A stretch of DNA of 64,000 nt from Leisingera aquaemixtae. Its GTDB lineage: Bacteria; Pseudomonadota; Alphaproteobacteria; Rhodobacterales; Rhodobacteraceae. The DNA lies in the NCBI RefSeq assembly GCF_001458395.1, contig NZ_CYSR01000026.1, positions 29,287 to 93,286 of the forward strand. The letters are read 5' to 3'. Made by a program: the position numbers and the translations under genes. Shown piece by piece: positions 7,732 through 16,730 of this stretch. How positions within the stretch are numbered: the first letter of the stretch is position 1; every line of letters starts with the position of its first letter. The notes below the pieces were generated by a model that saw nothing but the letters and a program-made list of their open reading frames with translations, ran no database searches and had not been told where the DNA came from.

Positions 7732-8940
7732 ATGCAGCTGAACCAGATCTTTGCCACCCGCAATGCGCGGATGAAGGCGTCGGAAATCCGCGAGCTGCTG
7801 AAGCTGCTGGACCAGCCGGACATCATCTCCTTTGCCGGCGGCATCCCTGATCCGGCGCTGTTCCCGGCGGATGAATTCGCCGAGGCCTTCCAGGCTGCGC
7901 TGGCGCCGGAGCGGCAGGCACAGGCGCTGCAGTATTCGGTGAGTGAGGGCTACCTGCCGCTGCGCCAGTGGATCGTGGCGGAGATGGCGAAGATCGGGAT
8001 TGTCTGCGAGGCGGACAACGTGCTGATCACCTCCGGCTCCCAACAGGCGCTGGATTATCTGGGCAAGCTGTTCCTGTCGCCGGGCGACACCGCACTGGTG
8101 GGCTGGCCGACGTACCTGGGGGCGCTGGCGGCCTTCAACGCCTATGAGCCGCGCTATGACCGGCTGTCGCTGACCGGAAACCGCACGGCGGAGAGCTATA
8201 CCGAGGGCGCGGAGGCGGCCGGAAGTGCGGTGAAGTTCGTCTACCTTTCGCCGGATTTCGCCAATCCGACCGGGGAGACGCTGGACCGGGCCGGGCGGCT
8301 GCGGCTGCTGGAGCTCGCAGATACGCTGGACTGCGCCGTCATCGAAGACGCGGCTTATCAGTCGCTGCGCTATGACGGCGCGCCGGTGCCGCCGGTTCTG
8401 GCGCTGGAGCTGGAGCAAAAGGGCTCGATCGAGGATTGCCGGACGGTCTACTGCGGTACCTTCAGCAAGACGCTGGCGCCGGGGCTGCGGATCGGCTGGG
8501 CGGTGGCGGCCAAGCCGGTGATCTCGCAGATGGTGCTGCTGAAACAGGCCGCTGATCTGCATACCTCGTCGATCAACCAGATGGCAGTGCATGGCGTGGC
8601 TGCAGCCTGTTTCGATGAGCATGTCGAGCAGCTGCGTGCGGTCTATCAGCGCCGCCGGGACGTGATGCTGGCGGCCCTGGAGGAGCACATGCCGGAGGGC
8701 GTGGCGTGGACCCGGCCGGAGGGCGGCATGTTCGTCTGGATGACCTTGCCGGAAGGTGCGAACGGGGCGGACCTGCTGGCCCGGTCACTGGAGACGGAGA
8801 AGGTGGCCTTTGTCCCCGGACAGGCGTTTTTTGCCGATGGCAGCGGCCAGAATACGATCCGGCTGAGCTTTTCCAACTCCAACCACACGGCCATTGAGGA
8901 CGGGATTGCCCGGCTGGGACGGCTGTTGCGGTCCGCCTGA
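7732..8940 (+). CDS. PLP-dependent aminotransferase (class I/II, LysN/KAT-like)
   Basis: A 402-residue fold-type I enzyme. The PLP lysine is K246 in FSKTLAPGLRIGW, and the SFAGGIPDPALFP opening is typical of the 2-aminoadipate/kynurenine aminotransferase (LysN, KAT-II) and MocR-related branch. LITSGSQQALD carries the phosphate-binding turn, and SPDFANPTG the substrate-binding Asn. ATG 7732 has AGGAGAGAGG just upstream. The acceptor and donor cannot be fixed from sequence; aromatic or branched amino acids and aminoadipate are all possible. The divergent GntR regulator may control it. Confidence 0.88.
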   Translation: MQLNQIFATRNARMKASEIRELLKLLDQPDIISFAGGIPDPALFPADEFAEAFQAALAPERQAQALQYSVSEGYLPLRQWIVAEMAKIGIVCEADNVLITSGSQQALDYLGKLFLSPGDTALVGWPTYLGALAAFNAYEPRYDRLSLTGNRTAESYTEGAEAAGSAVKFVYLSPDFANPTGETLDRAGRLRLLELADTLDCAVIEDAAYQSLRYDGAPVPPVLALELEQKGSIEDCRTVYCGTFSKTLAPGLRIGWAVAAKPVISQMVLLKQAADLHTSSINQMAVHGVAAACFDEHVEQLRAVYQRRRDVMLAALEEHMPEGVAWTRPEGGMFVWMTLPEGANGADLLARSLETEKVAFVPGQAFFADGSGQNTIRLSFSNSNHTAIEDGIARLGRLLRSA

Positions 8941-8986
8941 CGGCCAAACAGCTCCGGCTTGGCAAAAGACCGCCGGAACGGGCAGT

Positions 8987-9012
8987 TTATCCACAAGATA
9001 TAGTGTGGATTG
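8987..9012. promoter_or_regulatory. DnaA-box-like inverted pair upstream of smc
   Basis: TTATCCACA at 8987-8995 is a perfect consensus DnaA box. A second, inverted box TGTGGATTG at 9004-9012 lies eight bases on. Together they give a perfect 7-bp inverted repeat ATCCACA-N8-TGTGGAT. The pair sits about 35 bases upstream of the predicted smc promoter. Confidence 0.5.
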
Positions 9013-9046
9013 ATCCGCATTCGCCCCGATTTGGGGGTGCGGAGCG

Positions 9047-9075
9047 TTGACACACGCGATAAGACCCGCTGAACT
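9047..9075 (+). promoter_or_regulatory. Predicted promoter of smc
   Basis: A consensus TTGACA (9047-9052) is followed after 17 bases by TGAACT (9070-9075). This would place the transcript start about 25 bases before the TTG start of smc. Confidence 0.4.
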
Positions 9076-9105
9076 TTCTCCATACGGAATCACGAAGGGG
9101 CAGCT

Positions 9106-12100
9106 TTGCGGTTTTCCAAGCTCAGGCTGAACGGCTTCAAAAGCTTTGTTGATCCTACCGAACTGGTCATAGCCGATGGGCTGACAGGGGTTGTGGGTCC
9201 AAACGGTTGCGGCAAATCCAATCTTCTCGAAGCGTTGCGCTGGGTGATGGGCGAGACCCGCGCCAAGGCGATGCGCGGCGGCGGCATGGAGGATGTTATC
9301 TTTGCCGGCACCACGTCGCGGCCCGCGCGCAACTTTGCCGAGGTGAGCCTGCAGATCGACAACTCAGAACGGCTGGCGCCCTCCGGGTTCAATGACAGCG
9401 ATATTCTGGAGATCGTGCGGCGGATCACCCGTGATGTGGGCAGCGCCTATAAGTCCAACGGCAAGGACGTGCGGGCGCGTGACGTGCAGATGCTGTTTGC
9501 CGATGCCTCCACCGGGGCGCATTCGCCGGCGCTGGTGCGGCAGGGGCAGATTGCCGAGCTGATCAATGCCAAGCCGAAGGCGCGGCGGCGGATCCTGGAA
9601 GAGGCGGCGGGGATCTCCGGCCTGTATCAGCGGCGTCACGAGGCGGAGCTGAAGCTGAAGAACACCGAGGCCAACCTGCTGCGTGTCGATGACGTGATCG
9701 AGCAGTTGGCGGCGCAGCTGTCGCAGCTGGCCAAGCAGGCGCGGCAGGCACAGCGCTATCGCGAGATCGGCGAAAAGCTGCGGTTGTCCGAAGGCATGCT
9801 GCTGTACCGGCGCTGGCGCGAGGCGGATGAGGCGCGGCTGGCCTCCGAGGATGAACTGCGGGCGCGGGTCGAGCAGGCGTCGAAGGCCGAGGCGCTGGTG
9901 CGCGCGGCCGCGGCGCAGCGCGGCACGTTTGAGGAAAAGCTGCCGCCCCTGCGCGAGGAGGAGGCCATCGCCGCCGCCGTGCTGCAGCGGCTGGTGGTGC
10001 AGCGGGATTCGCTGAGCGATCAGGAGGCGCAGGCGCGCCAGGCGATCGAGCGGCTTAGCAGCCGGATTGTCCAGCTGGGCAATGACATTGAGCGCGAGTC
10101 CGGGCTGAACAACGACGCGGGCCAAACCATTGAGCGGCTGGAATGGGAGCAGCGCGAGCTGTCCAAGGCCGGCGACGGGCACGACGGCAGGCTGGCCGAG
10201 GCGGCGGAGCTGGCCCGCGATGCGGGGTCGATCCTGCAGGCGCGCGAGGACCATCTGGCGCAAGTGACCGAGGATGTCGCCCGTCTGGCCGCGCGCCACC
10301 AGTCGGCACGCCGTGCGGTCGAGGATTGCCAGCGGGCGCTTGGCCGCTCGGAAGGCGAGGCGGAAAAGGCCCGTGCCGCACAGGGCGAGGCGCGACAGGC
10401 CCTGAGTCTGGCGGCGGAGAAGTTCGAGGCTGCCATGACGTCCGAAGAGGAGGCCCGCGAGGCCTCTGAAGCGGCGGAGGAGGCGCTGGCGGCTGCGGAC
10501 GAGCTGCGGACGGAGACCCAGAGCCTTGAGGCGGAGGCGCGCTCGCAGCGGTCGGAAGCCGAAGGCGAGCTGGGCGCGTTGCGCGCCGAGGTGACCGCGC
10601 TGGCCAAGCTGGTGGAGCGCGACACGGCCGAGGGCGGCCAGATCCTGGACGAGCTGACCGTGGCGCCGGGCTACGAAAAGGCGCTGAGGGCGGCTCTGGC
10701 CGATGACCTGCGGGCGCCGTTGGCGGAGGCGGACGGGCCGACCGGCTGGGTGTCCCTGCCGGGCTATGACCACGATGCAGAGCTTCCGGAGGGCGTGCAG
10801 CCGCTGGGGCTGTTTGTCTCCGGGCCGGAGGCGCTGTCGCGCCGGGTGGCGCAGATCGGGCTGGTGGATGGCGATGCCGCCGCCGGGCTGCAGCCGCAGC
10901 TGAAGCCGGGGCAGCGGCTGGTGACGGTTGAGGGCGACCTGTGGCGCTGGGACGGCTACCGCGCCTGGGCCGAGGATGCCCCGAGCGCCGCCGCGCTGCG
11001 GCTGGAGCAGCTGAACAAGCTGGAAGCGCTGAAGCAGGACATGGAGCGCGTCAGCGCCAAAGCCGAGGGCGCCCGCGGCGCGCATGAAATGCTGCTGCGC
11101 AAGCTGGAAGAGGTGACGCTGGCCGACCAGAACGCCCGCCAGGCGCGCCGGGTGGCGGATCAGCGGGTGGCGGATGCGGCCCGCGCGCTGAGCCGGGCGG
11201 AGGCGGACCGCAACCTGGCCGATGGCAAGCTGGAAACTCTGGGCATTGCGGTTTCCCGCCACGAGGAAGACGCACTGAATGCCAGCCTGCAGCTGAAAGA
11301 GGCGGAAAAGGCGCTGGGGGAACTTGGCGATCTGGATCAGGCGCGCGGGGCCGTTGAGGAGATCAAGCAGTCGGTTGAGGCCGCGCGGATCACCATGCTG
11401 ACCCACCGCTCCAGCCATGATGAGCTGCGCCGCGAGGGCGAGGCCCGTACCAAGCGCGCGCAGGAGGTGACCAAGGAGCTGTCAGGCTGGCGCCACCGGC
11501 TGGAAAGCGCCAAGCAGCGGATCGAGGAGCTGGCGGAGCGCCGCGAGGCCTCGCAGGAGGAACTGGAAGAGGCCAACGCGGTTCCGGCAGAAATCGCCGG
11601 GAAACGCGAAGAGCTGAACGAGGCGATTTCCGGCGCCGAGGCGCGCAAGTCCGCCGCCACCGAGGCGCTGATCGCCGCCGAGGCCGAGCTGCGCGACGCG
11701 GTTCAAAAGGAGCGCGAATGCGAGCGGCTGGCCTCCGAGGCGCGCGAGGCGCGGGCGCGGTCCGAAGCGCGCAGCGATGCGGCCAAGGATGCGGTGACAC
11801 AAGCCGCGGGCCGCATCATCGAGGCGCAGCAGATCACCCCGCAGGCCCTGCTGGAGAAGCTGGGTGTGTCGCCGGACGAAATGCCGCCTTCGGAAGGCCT
11901 GGAGGCGGATGTCGACCGCTACAAGCGCCAGCGCGACGCCCTGGGCGCGGTGAACCTGCGCGCCGAGGAGGACGCCCGCGGCGTGCAGAACGAGCACGAC
12001 ACGCTGGTGGCGGAGAAGCTGGACCTGGAAGGCGCGGTGAAGACCTTGCGCGACGGGATTGCCAGCCTCAACCGCGAGGGCCGCGAACGGCTGCTGACCG

Positions 12101-12561
12101 CGTTCGAGCAGGTGAACAGCAGCTTTGCCATGCTGTTCACCCACCTGTTCGGCGGCGGCGAGGCCAATCTGGTGATGGTCGAAAGCGACGACCCGCTGGA
12201 TGCGGGGCTTGAGATCATGTGCCAGCCGCCGGGCAAGAAGCTGTCGACCCTGTCGCTGCTGTCGGGCGGCGAGCAGACGCTGACCGCGATGGCGCTGATC
12301 TTTGCGGTGTTCCTGTCGAACCCGGCGCCGATTTGTGTGCTGGACGAGGTTGACGCGCCGCTGGATGACGCCAACGTCACCCGTTTTTGCGACCTGCTGG
12401 ACGAAATGTGCCGCCAGACCGACACCCGTTTCTTGATCATCACCCACCACGCGGTGACGATGGCGCGGATGGACCGGCTTTTCGGCGTCACGATGCAGGA
12501 AAAGGGCGTCAGCCAGCTGGTTTCGGTTGACCTGAAAAAAGCAGAGGCGATGGTGGCCTGA
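9106..12561 (+). CDS. smc: Chromosome partition protein SMC
   Basis: A 1151-residue condensin ATPase of full length. The N-terminal head contains Walker A GPNGCGKSN (residues 31-39). Coiled coils run from about 165 to 505 and 640 to 1000. The hinge spans about 510-625. The C-terminal head has the ABC signature LSGGE (1052-1056) and Walker B VLDEVDAPLDD (about 1080). It starts at TTG 9106 (read as Met; MRFSKLRLNGFKSFVDPTEL) with AAGGGG upstream. It acts on the nucleoid with ScpA/ScpB, which are not in this window. A low-copy start codon and DnaA-like boxes upstream are notable. Confidence 0.97.
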   Translation: MRFSKLRLNGFKSFVDPTELVIADGLTGVVGPNGCGKSNLLEALRWVMGETRAKAMRGGGMEDVIFAGTTSRPARNFAEVSLQIDNSERLAPSGFNDSDILEIVRRITRDVGSAYKSNGKDVRARDVQMLFADASTGAHSPALVRQGQIAELINAKPKARRRILEEAAGISGLYQRRHEAELKLKNTEANLLRVDDVIEQLAAQLSQLAKQARQAQRYREIGEKLRLSEGMLLYRRWREADEARLASEDELRARVEQASKAEALVRAAAAQRGTFEEKLPPLREEEAIAAAVLQRLVVQRDSLSDQEAQARQAIERLSSRIVQLGNDIERESGLNNDAGQTIERLEWEQRELSKAGDGHDGRLAEAAELARDAGSILQAREDHLAQVTEDVARLAARHQSARRAVEDCQRALGRSEGEAEKARAAQGEARQALSLAAEKFEAAMTSEEEAREASEAAEEALAAADELRTETQSLEAEARSQRSEAEGELGALRAEVTALAKLVERDTAEGGQILDELTVAPGYEKALRAALADDLRAPLAEADGPTGWVSLPGYDHDAELPEGVQPLGLFVSGPEALSRRVAQIGLVDGDAAAGLQPQLKPGQRLVTVEGDLWRWDGYRAWAEDAPSAAALRLEQLNKLEALKQDMERVSAKAEGARGAHEMLLRKLEEVTLADQNARQARRVADQRVADAARALSRAEADRNLADGKLETLGIAVSRHEEDALNASLQLKEAEKALGELGDLDQARGAVEEIKQSVEAARITMLTHRSSHDELRREGEARTKRAQEVTKELSGWRHRLESAKQRIEELAERREASQEELEEANAVPAEIAGKREELNEAISGAEARKSAATEALIAAEAELRDAVQKERECERLASEAREARARSEARSDAAKDAVTQAAGRIIEAQQITPQALLEKLGVSPDEMPPSEGLEADVDRYKRQRDALGAVNLRAEEDARGVQNEHDTLVAEKLDLEGAVKTLRDGIASLNREGRERLLTAFEQVNSSFAMLFTHLFGGGEANLVMVESDDPLDAGLEIMCQPPGKKLSTLSLLSGGEQTLTAMALIFAVFLSNPAPICVLDEVDAPLDDANVTRFCDLLDEMCRQTDTRFLIITHHAVTMARMDRLFGVTMQEKGVSQLVSVDLKKAEAMVA

Positions 12562-12616
12562 GTTCTTGCGCCGGGGGATCGGCGCGGGGGCGCAAGACGT
12601 ATTGGTGGAGACAAAA

Positions 12617-13084
12617 ATGAGTATAGTTAAGGCGATTGCCGCCTCCGTGGCGCTGGTTCTGCCGGTGGCGGCGGCGGCCCAGAATGTGGTGGCCACGACC
12701 GGCGACAGCGTGGCTGACTTCTTCAAGGATGAGGGTGCGCAGGTGGAACTGACCACCGACAGCGTTGGAGATCCGAACGTCAAGGTTGAGTATTACGGCA
12801 ACGACTTTTCGGTCTATTACTACGGCTGCGGCAACAACACCGATTGCAGCGCCATCCAATTCTTTTCAGGCTATCAGACCGATGGCAGCGTGCGCCTGGC
12901 CAAGATCAACGAGTGGAACACCGAAAACCGCTTTGCCCGCGGCTACATCTCCGAGGAAGGTGCAGCGCGGATCGAGATGGATGTGTTCCTGGGCGCTGAT
13001 GGGATGAGCCCGGATGACTTTGCCCAGGCGGTCAGCCTTTGGACCCGTGCGATGCAGGATTTCGAAGAGTTCATCGGCTGGTGA
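12617..13084 (+). CDS. Secreted YbjN-domain protein
   Basis: A 155-residue protein with a signal peptide (SIVKAIAASVALVLPVAAAA, cut near residue 21) and a YbjN-like domain. The beta-rich segment VEYYGNDFSVYYYGC, the motif INEWNTENRFAR and a C-terminal helix ending DFEEFIGW are typical of this family. Two cysteines in YGCGNNTDCSA could form a disulphide in the periplasm. The family's biochemical role is unclear; some members affect motility and stress tolerance. The gene follows smc after 55 bases. Confidence 0.8.
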   Translation: MSIVKAIAASVALVLPVAAAAQNVVATTGDSVADFFKDEGAQVELTTDSVGDPNVKVEYYGNDFSVYYYGCGNNTDCSAIQFFSGYQTDGSVRLAKINEWNTENRFARGYISEEGAARIEMDVFLGADGMSPDDFAQAVSLWTRAMQDFEEFIGW

Positions 13085-13142
13085 GCGCGGTTGTCACCGG
13101 ATCGTGACGGCGGGCTGAGAGAACAAACGCTAAGGTGGGGGC

Positions 13143-13499
13143 ATGAAACGGATCATGCCCCTTTTCTTATGCCTGATGGCAGGCGCGGCCCAGGCCGCGG
13201 ACTGGCAGCTGCGCCCGGGCGATGCCCCGTTCGTGCGGACTGAGCTGGAGGCGCTGCCGGGACGGTCCTTCCGCTTTTATGACGGCGGCGAGTCGCTTTA
13301 TGGCCGCGACGGCGCCTATTCCTATACCTATTCGCAAGAAAACGGCGGCGGCACGGCCTGGGGCACGTACCGGATTGCCGGGGACGGCAGCATCTGCGTG
13401 GACTTCACGAATGGGTTTGGCCGCTGCGACCTGTATGTCCGCAACGGCAGCCGGGTGATCCTGATCACCGAAAAGGGAGAGCGCTTCCCGGTGCGCTAA
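13143..13499 (+). CDS. Small secreted protein of unknown function
   Basis: A 118-residue protein with a clear signal peptide (MKRIMPLFLCLMAGAAQA, cleaved after AQA). A beta-rich mature part follows, with YSYTYSQENGGGTAWGTYRI and a cysteine pair in ICVDFTNGFGRCDLYV. It looks like a small periplasmic beta-barrel-like domain known from related roseobacters only as conserved hypothetical. The stop interlocks with the convergent transglycosylase stop (CTAA, 13496-13499). Confidence 0.7.
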   Translation: MKRIMPLFLCLMAGAAQAADWQLRPGDAPFVRTELEALPGRSFRFYDGGESLYGRDGAYSYTYSQENGGGTAWGTYRIAGDGSICVDFTNGFGRCDLYVRNGSRVILITEKGERFPVR

Positions 13500-14665
13500 A
13501 GCTTCTTCAGCAGCGCCGGGGTCGGCCATGCGTCGGCGGGCAGGCCGAGGCGGGCCTGCTCTTTCTGCACGGCAAGCCGGGTGCGGGCGCCGAGAATGCC
13601 GTCGATATTCCCGACATTATGGCCGCGCGCCTGCAGTTTCTCTTGCAGCTGCTTCATCTGAGAGCCGCTCAGCCCGCTCTCGGGCCTGCCGGCCTTATAG
13701 ACATCCGCGCCTTCCAGCCGGTTGGCGAAATAGGCGGCGGTCAGCGCATAGGTGAAGCTTTGGTTCCACTCAATATAGACGTCGAAGTTGGGGTAGGCGA
13801 GGAAGGCCGGCCCCTTGTGCCCTTGCGGCAGCAGCAGGGAGGCGCGCATGGACGGATCCGGAAGGCTGCCGTCGCGCGCCGCAACGCCAAGCGCACGCCA
13901 CTCTGACACGGTCTTCTTGCGGGCGGTGCCGGTCAGCGACAGGTCCATGCCGCCGGGAAGGGTGACCTCCTGCAGCCAGGGCTGTCCGGGCTGCCAGCCC
14001 AGGTGCGACAGCATCCGGGCGCCTGACATCAGCGCATCGGCGGCAGAGGTTTTCAGGCTGACCTTGCCGTCGCCGTCGGCATCGACGCCGTGCTCCAGGA
14101 TGTCGCCGGGCAGCATCTGCACCATGCCGATCTCTCCTGCCCAGGCGCCGGTGGTGCGCTTGGGGTCGAAATTGCCCTGCCGGTACATCTCCAGCGCGGA
14201 AAAGACCTGCGGCCGGAACAGTTCAGGGCGGCGGCAGTCGTGGGCCAGCGTCACCAGCGCGTCGCGGGTGTTGAAATCGCCCTGATAGCCGCCGTAATCG
14301 GTTTCCAGCGCCCAGAAGGCCAGCAGCACACCGCGGTTGATGCCATAGGTGTTTTCGATGCGCTGGAAGGTGCTGTCGTGCCTTTGCGACATTTGCAGGC
14401 CGCGCCGCAGGCGGTCCTGCGAGATCAGGCGGCGGGAAAAGTCGATAAAGGGTTTCTGGAAGACACCCTGGGCCCGGTCGGCCTCAAGCACCCTGCGGTT
14501 CTGGCGGGTGCCGTCAAAGAAGGCGTTGACCGTGGTCATGCCGTAGCCTGCCTGCACCGCCTCGTCTTCCAAAAGCTTGACGAAATTCTGAAAGCCGCCG
14601 CCGCATTGGGCCGCCGCCGCTGCGGGCAGCAGGCTCACCGCGAGGGCAAAGGGCAATAGGCGCAT
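13496..14665 (-). CDS. Membrane-bound/secreted lytic murein transglycosylase (MltB-like)
   Basis: A 389-residue cell-wall enzyme: signal peptide (residues 1-19), SLT_2 catalytic domain (about 22-320) and a C-terminal peptidoglycan-binding domain (about 332-389, LQEKLQARGHNVGNIDGILG). The catalytic acid is E121 in FWALETDYGGYQ, a motif conserved in MltB. It cleaves the MurNAc-GlcNAc bond to leave 1,6-anhydroMurNAc ends. No lipobox is evident, so it may be soluble in the periplasm. It overlaps the stop of the convergent gene by four bases. Confidence 0.93.
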   Translation of the reverse strand: MRLLPFALAVSLLPAAAAAQCGGGFQNFVKLLEDEAVQAGYGMTTVNAFFDGTRQNRRVLEADRAQGVFQKPFIDFSRRLISQDRLRRGLQMSQRHDSTFQRIENTYGINRGVLLAFWALETDYGGYQGDFNTRDALVTLAHDCRRPELFRPQVFSALEMYRQGNFDPKRTTGAWAGEIGMVQMLPGDILEHGVDADGDGKVSLKTSAADALMSGARMLSHLGWQPGQPWLQEVTLPGGMDLSLTGTARKKTVSEWRALGVAARDGSLPDPSMRASLLLPQGHKGPAFLAYPNFDVYIEWNQSFTYALTAAYFANRLEGADVYKAGRPESGLSGSQMKQLQEKLQARGHNVGNIDGILGARTRLAVQKEQARLGLPADAWPTPALLKKL

Positions 14666-14710
14666 AACTCTGGCGCTCCTTGTCTTTCCGCTCCCACAGG
14701 ATCTTATGTG

Positions 14711-15622
14711 CTAGAAAAACGCGGCGATGGCAATGGTCAGGGCCAGGGTTATTGCCCAAGTTTTCCAAAGCAGGGTGACGGAGCGGGTTATGGTTTCGGC
14801 GCTGGCGCTTTTGGCGCCTTCGGCGTGGACCCAGGGGAAGTCGCGCATCTCGCCGTCATAGGACCGCGGACCGGCCAGAGCGGTGTCCAGGGCGCGCGCC
14901 ATCGCAGCCTCGGACCAGCCGGCGTTGGGGGAGCGGTGCCTGCGGGCGTCGGCGGCGATATCTTTCCAGTGGCGCAGCTGGCCGCCGGCCAAAGCAATCA
15001 GCAGGCCGGTCAGCCGCGCCGGGATCAGGTTCAGCAGATCGTCCAGCCGGGCAGCGGCCCAGCCAAAGTCTTTGTAGCGGTCATTGCGGTAGCCGATCAT
15101 ACTGTCGGCGGTATTGACCGCCTTGTAGATGATCAGCCCCGGCAGCCCGGCAATCAGGAACCAGAAGGCAGGCGCGATGACGCCGTCCGACAGGTTTTCC
15201 GACCCGCTTTCGATGGCGGAGCGGGCAACTTGCGGTGCGGACATGGCGGCGGTGTCGCGGCTGACGATCATCGCCACCGCCTCCCGGCCTTCGGCCAGGC
15301 TGCTGCGCAGGCCCTTGGCGACCGCAGCGACATGTTCTGTCAAGGACCGCTGGGCGATCAGGACGGCGGCAACCAGGATTTCCACCAGCGCCCCGGGCAG
15401 CGCTAGAAGTTTGCCCGCGAAATAGCCGCCCAGGACCAGCGCGAGAGCCGCCAGCACGCCTTGAGCGCGGCGGTTGCTGCCGGTGTTGAGCTTGCGGTCC
15501 AGGAAGCCAACTGCCTTTCCCATCAGAACTGCGGGGTGGGGCAGGCGGGACCACAGCCATTTCGGCTCGCCAAAGACGGCATCCAGCAGCAGGGCAAAAA
15601 CCAGCATCGCCGCGGTGCTCAT
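14711..15622 (-). CDS. cobD: Adenosylcobinamide-phosphate synthase CobD/CbiB
   Basis: A 303-residue integral membrane protein that attaches aminopropanol phosphate to adenosylcobyric acid in B12 synthesis. Family features are the [24 protein letters not shown] opening (split over about residues 9-33), [17 protein letters not shown] and [15 protein letters not shown]. The start ([17 protein letters not shown]) overlaps the cobC stop by four bases (ATGA), so the pair is translationally coupled. No cobalamin riboswitch is visible upstream of the pair. Confidence 0.93.
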   Translation of the reverse strand: MSTAAMLVFALLLDAVFGEPKWLWSRLPHPAVLMGKAVGFLDRKLNTGSNRRAQGVLAALALVLGGYFAGKLLALPGALVEILVAAVLIAQRSLTEHVAAVAKGLRSSLAEGREAVAMIVSRDTAAMSAPQVARSAIESGSENLSDGVIAPAFWFLIAGLPGLIIYKAVNTADSMIGYRNDRYKDFGWAAARLDDLLNLIPARLTGLLIALAGGQLRHWKDIAADARRHRSPNAGWSEAAMARALDTALAGPRSYDGEMRDFPWVHAEGAKSASAETITRSVTLLWKTWAITLALTIAIAAFF

Positions 15623-16629
15623 AACGCGGCCTCCAGCCGGGCCCAACCGTCCGAAGGCGGCAGGCCCAGGCGCAGATAGGATTGCGAATAGGGGAAGATG
15701 CGGCTCCAGATATGGGCGCGGGCCAGCTGGCGCTGCCAGGCGGGGGCGTCCTCCACGTTATAGAGCCGGAACAGGTCGGTGCCGCCAGCCAGGCTGGCGC
15801 CCTTGGCCAGCACCAGTTCATCCAGCCGGGCCGCATCCTGTCTGAGGCGGGTGCGGGTGGCCTCAGCCCATGGGCGGTCCTGCAAGGCCAGCGCCCCGGT
15901 GCGCAGGGCGGGACCTGAGACGGCCCAGGGGCCCTGCCAGGTGGCAAGCTTGGCGATCAATTCAGGATCGCCGATGGTAAAGCCCAGCCGCATCCCCGCG
16001 AGCCCCCAGAATTTGCCAAAGCTTTTCAGAACGATGACGCCGGGACGGGCGGCCATGCGGATCAGGCTCTGGTCCGGGCAGACATCGCAGAAGCTTTCGT
16101 CGATGATGGTGAGCGGTGAAGTGAAATGCTCTTCGCTCCACAGGCGGCCGTCCGGATTGTTCGGGTGCACGACGACGCGGGCTTCGGCCGGGCCTTTATC
16201 GCGGATCATCCAGCCATGAGCCTCAAAGGCGGCCGCATGTTCGTTGTAGGTGGGCTTGGTGATCTGCACCCAGCGCGGCGCGGCGAGGGCGGGCAGGACG
16301 GCAATCAGCGCCGACGCGCCCGGCGCGGCAAGGACGGCTGCCTGCTCGGGGATGTTCCAGAACGCGCGGGCCGCGTGCTCAAGCTCCGCCAAGGCATCTG
16401 CATCGGGCAGCGCGCCCCAGTCGCCTGCGGTGAAGTCCGGCAGCGGGTAGGGGTGCGGGTTGATGCCCGTCGACAGGTCCATCCAGCCGCTGCGGGTTCC
16501 GCCGAATTCGGCCATCGCCGCGCTGAGGTTGCCGCCGTGATCGCGGGGCGGAGGAGCGTTATCAAGCGGGCGTTCTGGCATCGCGGGCATCACCGGTGGA
16601 TATTTCTCTCCAGGCTGATCGCTTGCCAT
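15619..16629 (-). CDS. cobC: Threonine-phosphate decarboxylase CobC-like aminotransferase
   Basis: A 336-residue PLP enzyme. The PLP lysine is in [31 protein letters not shown] and [13 protein letters not shown] are the family's substrate-site motifs. It supplies (R)-1-amino-2-propanol phosphate for CobD, the next gene, with which it overlaps by four bases. The start is uncertain: [13 protein letters not shown] and MPERPLD, a few codons in, are also possible. The order cobC-cobD and its separation from other cob genes suggest a two-gene nucleotide-loop unit. Confidence 0.9.
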   Translation of the reverse strand: MASDQPGEKYPPVMPAMPERPLDNAPPPRDHGGNLSAAMAEFGGTRSGWMDLSTGINPHPYPLPDFTAGDWGALPDADALAELEHAARAFWNIPEQAAVLAAPGASALIAVLPALAAPRWVQITKPTYNEHAAAFEAHGWMIRDKGPAEARVVVHPNNPDGRLWSEEHFTSPLTIIDESFCDVCPDQSLIRMAARPGVIVLKSFGKFWGLAGMRLGFTIGDPELIAKLATWQGPWAVSGPALRTGALALQDRPWAEATRTRLRQDAARLDELVLAKGASLAGGTDLFRLYNVEDAPAWQRQLARAHIWSRIFPYSQSYLRLGLPPSDGWARLEAAL

Positions 16630-16700
16630 ATGAGATTACCCGTTTCTTAAAGCAACCAGTTCAGTGCGTGAACTCCCTATTTGGTGCAGGATAAGCGGAT

Positions 16701-16720
16701 CTGACGCCAGGCGGCGTCAG
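16701..16720. other. Hairpin downstream of the glutathione-transferase-like gene
   Basis: CTGACGCC (16701-16708) and GGCGTCAG (16713-16720) form a perfect 8-bp stem with loop AGGC, ten bases beyond the stop of the leftward gene at 16731. No T-run follows on either strand. It may still act as a transcript end or stabiliser. Confidence 0.4.
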
Positions 16721-16730
16721 GCCGCAGGGG

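Noticed and set aside
9364..11418. A 684-codon reverse open frame inside smc
   Set aside because: It is explained by the third-position GC bias of the smc coiled-coil codons; no domain or start signal was seen.
16630..16730. Cobalamin riboswitch before cobC-cobD
   Set aside because: I looked for the conserved B12-box and the multi-helix core but found only one 8-bp hairpin, and the gap is about 100 bases, too short for the full element.
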